DNA from: [Clostridium] clostridioforme AGR2157
Lineage (GTDB): Bacteria; Bacillota; Clostridia; Lachnospirales; Lachnospiraceae
Direction: 5' to 3'
NCBI RefSeq assembly: GCF_000424325.1
Contig: NZ_KE384163.1
Coordinates: 92,797 to 156,796 of the forward strand
Length of the DNA stretch: 64,000 nt
The notes under the pieces are model-generated. The model did no database searches. It was not told the DNA's origin and saw nothing but the letters and a program-made list of their open reading frames with translations. The position numbers were made by a program, and so were the translations under genes. Shown here piece after piece: positions 62,094 to 64,000 of this stretch (the stretch's first letter is position 1; each line of letters starts with the position of its first letter).

Positions 62094-63279
62094 AATTAAT
62101 TCTCCCTTTCTGGCTGTTCTCTATTCTTTTTGCGGCTTTCCCGGCAAACACCAGGCTCTCCAACAGGCTGTTGCTGGCCAGGCGGTTCTTTCCGTGAACC
62201 CCGTTGCAGCTGGTTTCACCCACTGCGTACAGATGCTCCATGGTGGTTCTGGAATCCAGGTCCACCCACACGCCGCCCATAAAATAATGCTGGGCAGGCA
62301 CCACCGGGATGGGCTCCCTTGTGATGTCATAACCTTCCTCAAGGCAGGTTTCATATATATGTGGAAAATGTTCCCGTATGGTTTCACGGGGCATGGGCGC
62401 AAAGGACAGCCAAACATGCCTGCTTCCCTCTTTTTCCATCTCAGCTTCAATGGCCTGGGATACCGCGTCCCTGGGCAGCAGCTCATTGACAAAGCGTTCT
62501 CCTTTGCCGTTAAGGAGCACAGCTCCTTCGCCCCGGGCTGATTCCGAGATGAGAAAGGACCTGCCGGGCTTTTCCGTGTAAAGGCTGGTGGGATGTATCT
62601 GGACGTAATCCAGGTGCTCCAGTTTTACGCCATGCTTGCGGGCAACGGTCAGCGCGTCACCTGTAAGACAGGGAAAATTAGTGGAATGCTGGTAGAGTCC
62701 TCCGATGCCCCCGGTGGCCATGACCGTGTCCCGGGCGTGTATGGAGAGGGTACTGCCGTCCCCTGTCCTGGCCAGGATGCCGGCACAGGCTCCGTTTGCG
62801 GTCAGAATATCCGTCATGACAGTGTATTCCATGATATTCACATTGGGGAGCGCGGCTGTTTGTTCCTGGAGAACCGTGGTGATGGCTTTACCGGTGATGT
62901 CCTCATGAAAACAGATTCTGGGCCTGGAATGGGCGCCTTCCTTCGTATATTTTAAACTACCATCCGGGTTCTTGTCAAACCCTACTCCTAGCTCCAGAAG
63001 ATGCCGGATGATGCCGGGGCTGGTGCGTATCATCAAATCCACGCTCTCCTTCCGGTTTTCATAATGACCGGCCCTCATGGTGTCCTCAAAGTATGACTCA
63101 TAGTCGTCCTCGCCCCGGAGCACGCAGATGCCCCCCTGGGCCAGCATGGAATCACAGGTGTCCATATCCTCCTTGCATATCATCAGAACATGCAGGTCCT
63201 TTGGCAGATTCAGGGCAGTGTAAAGCCCTGCCGCCCCGCACCCCGCGATCACCACATCACAGTATATATGTTTTGTCAT
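62062..63279 (-). CDS. nadB: L-aspartate oxidase
   Basis: NadB oxidises L-aspartate to iminoaspartate with FAD. The 405-residue protein has the dinucleotide-binding fold CDVVIAGCGAAGLYTALNL and the flavin/substrate segments AQGGICVLRGEDD, HATGGIGGLYQHSTN-like MATGGIGGLYQHSTNFP and YFMGGVWVDLDSRT. ETSCNGVHGKNRLASNSLLE closes the catalytic domain. It is shorter than the ~540-residue E. coli enzyme and lacks most of the C-terminal helical domain, as in other Clostridia. AAGGAGG precedes the start. Confidence 0.95.
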   Translation of the reverse strand: MTKHIYCDVVIAGCGAAGLYTALNLPKDLHVLMICKEDMDTCDSMLAQGGICVLRGEDDYESYFEDTMRAGHYENRKESVDLMIRTSPGIIRHLLELGVGFDKNPDGSLKYTKEGAHSRPRICFHEDITGKAITTVLQEQTAALPNVNIMEYTVMTDILTANGACAGILARTGDGSTLSIHARDTVMATGGIGGLYQHSTNFPCLTGDALTVARKHGVKLEHLDYVQIHPTSLYTEKPGRSFLISESARGEGAVLLNGKGERFVNELLPRDAVSQAIEAEMEKEGSRHVWLSFAPMPRETIREHFPHIYETCLEEGYDITREPIPVVPAQHYFMGGVWVDLDSRTTMEHLYAVGETSCNGVHGKNRLASNSLLESLVFAGKAAKRIENSQKGRINYESNYHAACC

Positions 63280-63296
63280 TTCCTAATGCCTCCTTA

Positions 63297-63344
63297 TGAA
63301 ATCGACTGTCTGAAATCGACCGCCTGAAATCTGCTTTCAGGCGG
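63297..63344 (-). repeat. 14-bp tandem repeat and hairpin between nadA and nadB
   Basis: TGAAATCGACTGTC, TGAAATCGACCGCC and TGAAATCTGCTTTC are successive 14-bp units at 63297-63338. Within them CCGCCTGAAA (63320-63329) and TTTCAGGCGG (63335-63344) form a perfect 10-bp stem. No T tract follows on the minus strand, so it probably tunes intercistronic mRNA stability, not termination. Confidence 0.6.
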
Positions 63345-64000
63345 CTACCGGGCCAGATTAAGCATTTGCTCCAGAGCCCTGCCGGCCGACGGGACATAGG
63401 CTTTGGGTACGGATGCCTGATTCTGTCCTGTGCGCAGGACATGGATGATTTTGTCCAGTGTTATCTTTTTCATATCCCGGCAAATTGGTTCTGTATCAGG
63501 AAAATAAAAGTGTTTGCCCGGATTCTGCCGTTCCAGTTCATGGCGCACGCCGTTTTCCGTGCAGATGATGAATTCCCGGGAAGTGCTGCCGGCGGCGAAT
63601 TTGAGAATTCCGGTGGTGGAACCGATATAATCAGCCAGCTCAAGTACCTGGGCATTGCATTCCGGGTGGGCCAGTACCTGGGCGTTTGGATGGATTTCCT
63701 TTAAGGCGGATACCTCCTTGGGAGACATCTGGTCGTGGACAGGGCAGCAGCCGTTTACCGGCATCACATGCTTTTCAGGCACCTGGCTGGCCACGTACCG
63801 TCCCAGGTTCTTATCCGGTATGAAAAGGATGTCCCGGTTTGGCAGGTTTCTTACAATCTGGACCGCATTGGCAGATGTGACGCACACATCGGACCAGGAC
63901 TTGATTTCGGCAGTGGAATTGATGTAACAGACCACTGCAAGGTCAGGATATTCCCTTCTGTATTGTTCCACTTCCTCCTTTGTTACCATGTGGGCCATGG
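63345..64000 (-). CDS. nadA: Quinolinate synthase NadA (partial, N-terminus beyond window)
   Basis: The C-terminal ~218 residues of the [4Fe-4S] enzyme making quinolinate. Visible cysteines are in PVNGCCPVHDQM and TEPICRDMKKITLDK, two of the three usual cluster ligands. STAEIKSWSDVCVTSANAV, LAHPECNAQVLELADYIGSTTGI and FIICTENGVRHEL are typical. The first ~90 residues, with the third ligand and substrate residues, and the operon promoter lie to the right of the window. Leads the nadA-nadB-nadC-niaR unit. Confidence 0.95.
   Translation of the reverse strand, partial: MAHMVTKEEVEQYRREYPDLAVVCYINSTAEIKSWSDVCVTSANAVQIVRNLPNRDILFIPDKNLGRYVASQVPEKHVMPVNGCCPVHDQMSPKEVSALKEIHPNAQVLAHPECNAQVLELADYIGSTTGILKFAAGSTSREFIICTENGVRHELERQNPGKHFYFPDTEPICRDMKKITLDKIIHVLRTGQNQASVPKAYVPSAGRALEQMLNLAR

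Noticed and set aside
61825-62541. Long rightward frame opposite nadB and nadC
   Set aside because: Antisense shadow of two well-conserved enzymes, without start signals.

Overview
The window looks like chromosomal housekeeping DNA from a moderately high-GC, spore-forming Clostridia, most likely a Lachnospiraceae member of the Enterocloster / Clostridium cluster XIVa type. This is inferred from gene content and synteny: spoIVA, an alpha/beta SASP, ylbJ and ytfJ/gerW, together with Firmicutes-type yloU-fakA, recG, rsmD-coaD and yicC-gmk-rpoZ blocks. Species cannot be named from sequence alone. I saw no tRNA, rRNA, CRISPR array, prophage or intact insertion sequence.

Layout. 1-5300: end of a coiled-coil gene, spoIVA behind a sigma-E-type promoter, a beta-CASP metallohydrolase, RNase HI and a lipid- or membrane-anchored LprI-like protein with a pentapeptide minisatellite. 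5400-10430: alaS, rpsU and the convergent rqcH (ribosome-associated quality control). 10.7-19.3 kb: yicC-gmk-rpoZ-rimO-pgsA-cinA, then two unknown genes leading into ytfI-ytfJ. 19.5-31.1 kb: rpmB, yloU-fakA, a decayed small membrane gene, a Bax-inhibitor-1 protein, two ROK sugar kinases, recG, a nitroreductase, a SASP, an AIM24 protein, and rsmD-coaD plus a coiled-coil gene facing ylbJ. 32-43.9 kb: an M23 peptidase, an acyltransferase, a MATE exporter, several RNA-modification enzymes (RsmF-like, RsuA-like, RluA-like), a HAD phosphatase, a YgiQ radical SAM protein, an SDR and trpS.

43.9-48.5 kb is the accessory-like part. It has a frameshifted YcxB-like gene, a BmrR-like MerR regulator with a textbook 19-bp-spacer promoter, a broken nitroreductase and a TetR gene whose 5' end runs into the end of an RsgI-like anti-sigma gene. 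That anti-sigma gene belongs to a compact module with an ECF sigma factor and a secreted Cys/His-rich protein. This module is the most system-like candidate in the window.

48.6-57.1 kb: recU, then a histidine operon (hisZ-hisG-hisD-hisB-[small ORFs]-hisA-hisIE) behind two strong tandem sigma-A promoters, then pepT. The last his gene carries an extra N-terminal HisA/HisF-like barrel that seems to have lost its catalytic aspartate; hisC, hisH and hisF are not in the cluster. 57.2-64 kb: a DUF2079 membrane protein with a small partner, an unknown membrane protein, and a leftward NAD-biosynthesis operon nadA-nadB-nadC-niaR followed by a metallophosphoesterase. nadA runs off the right edge.
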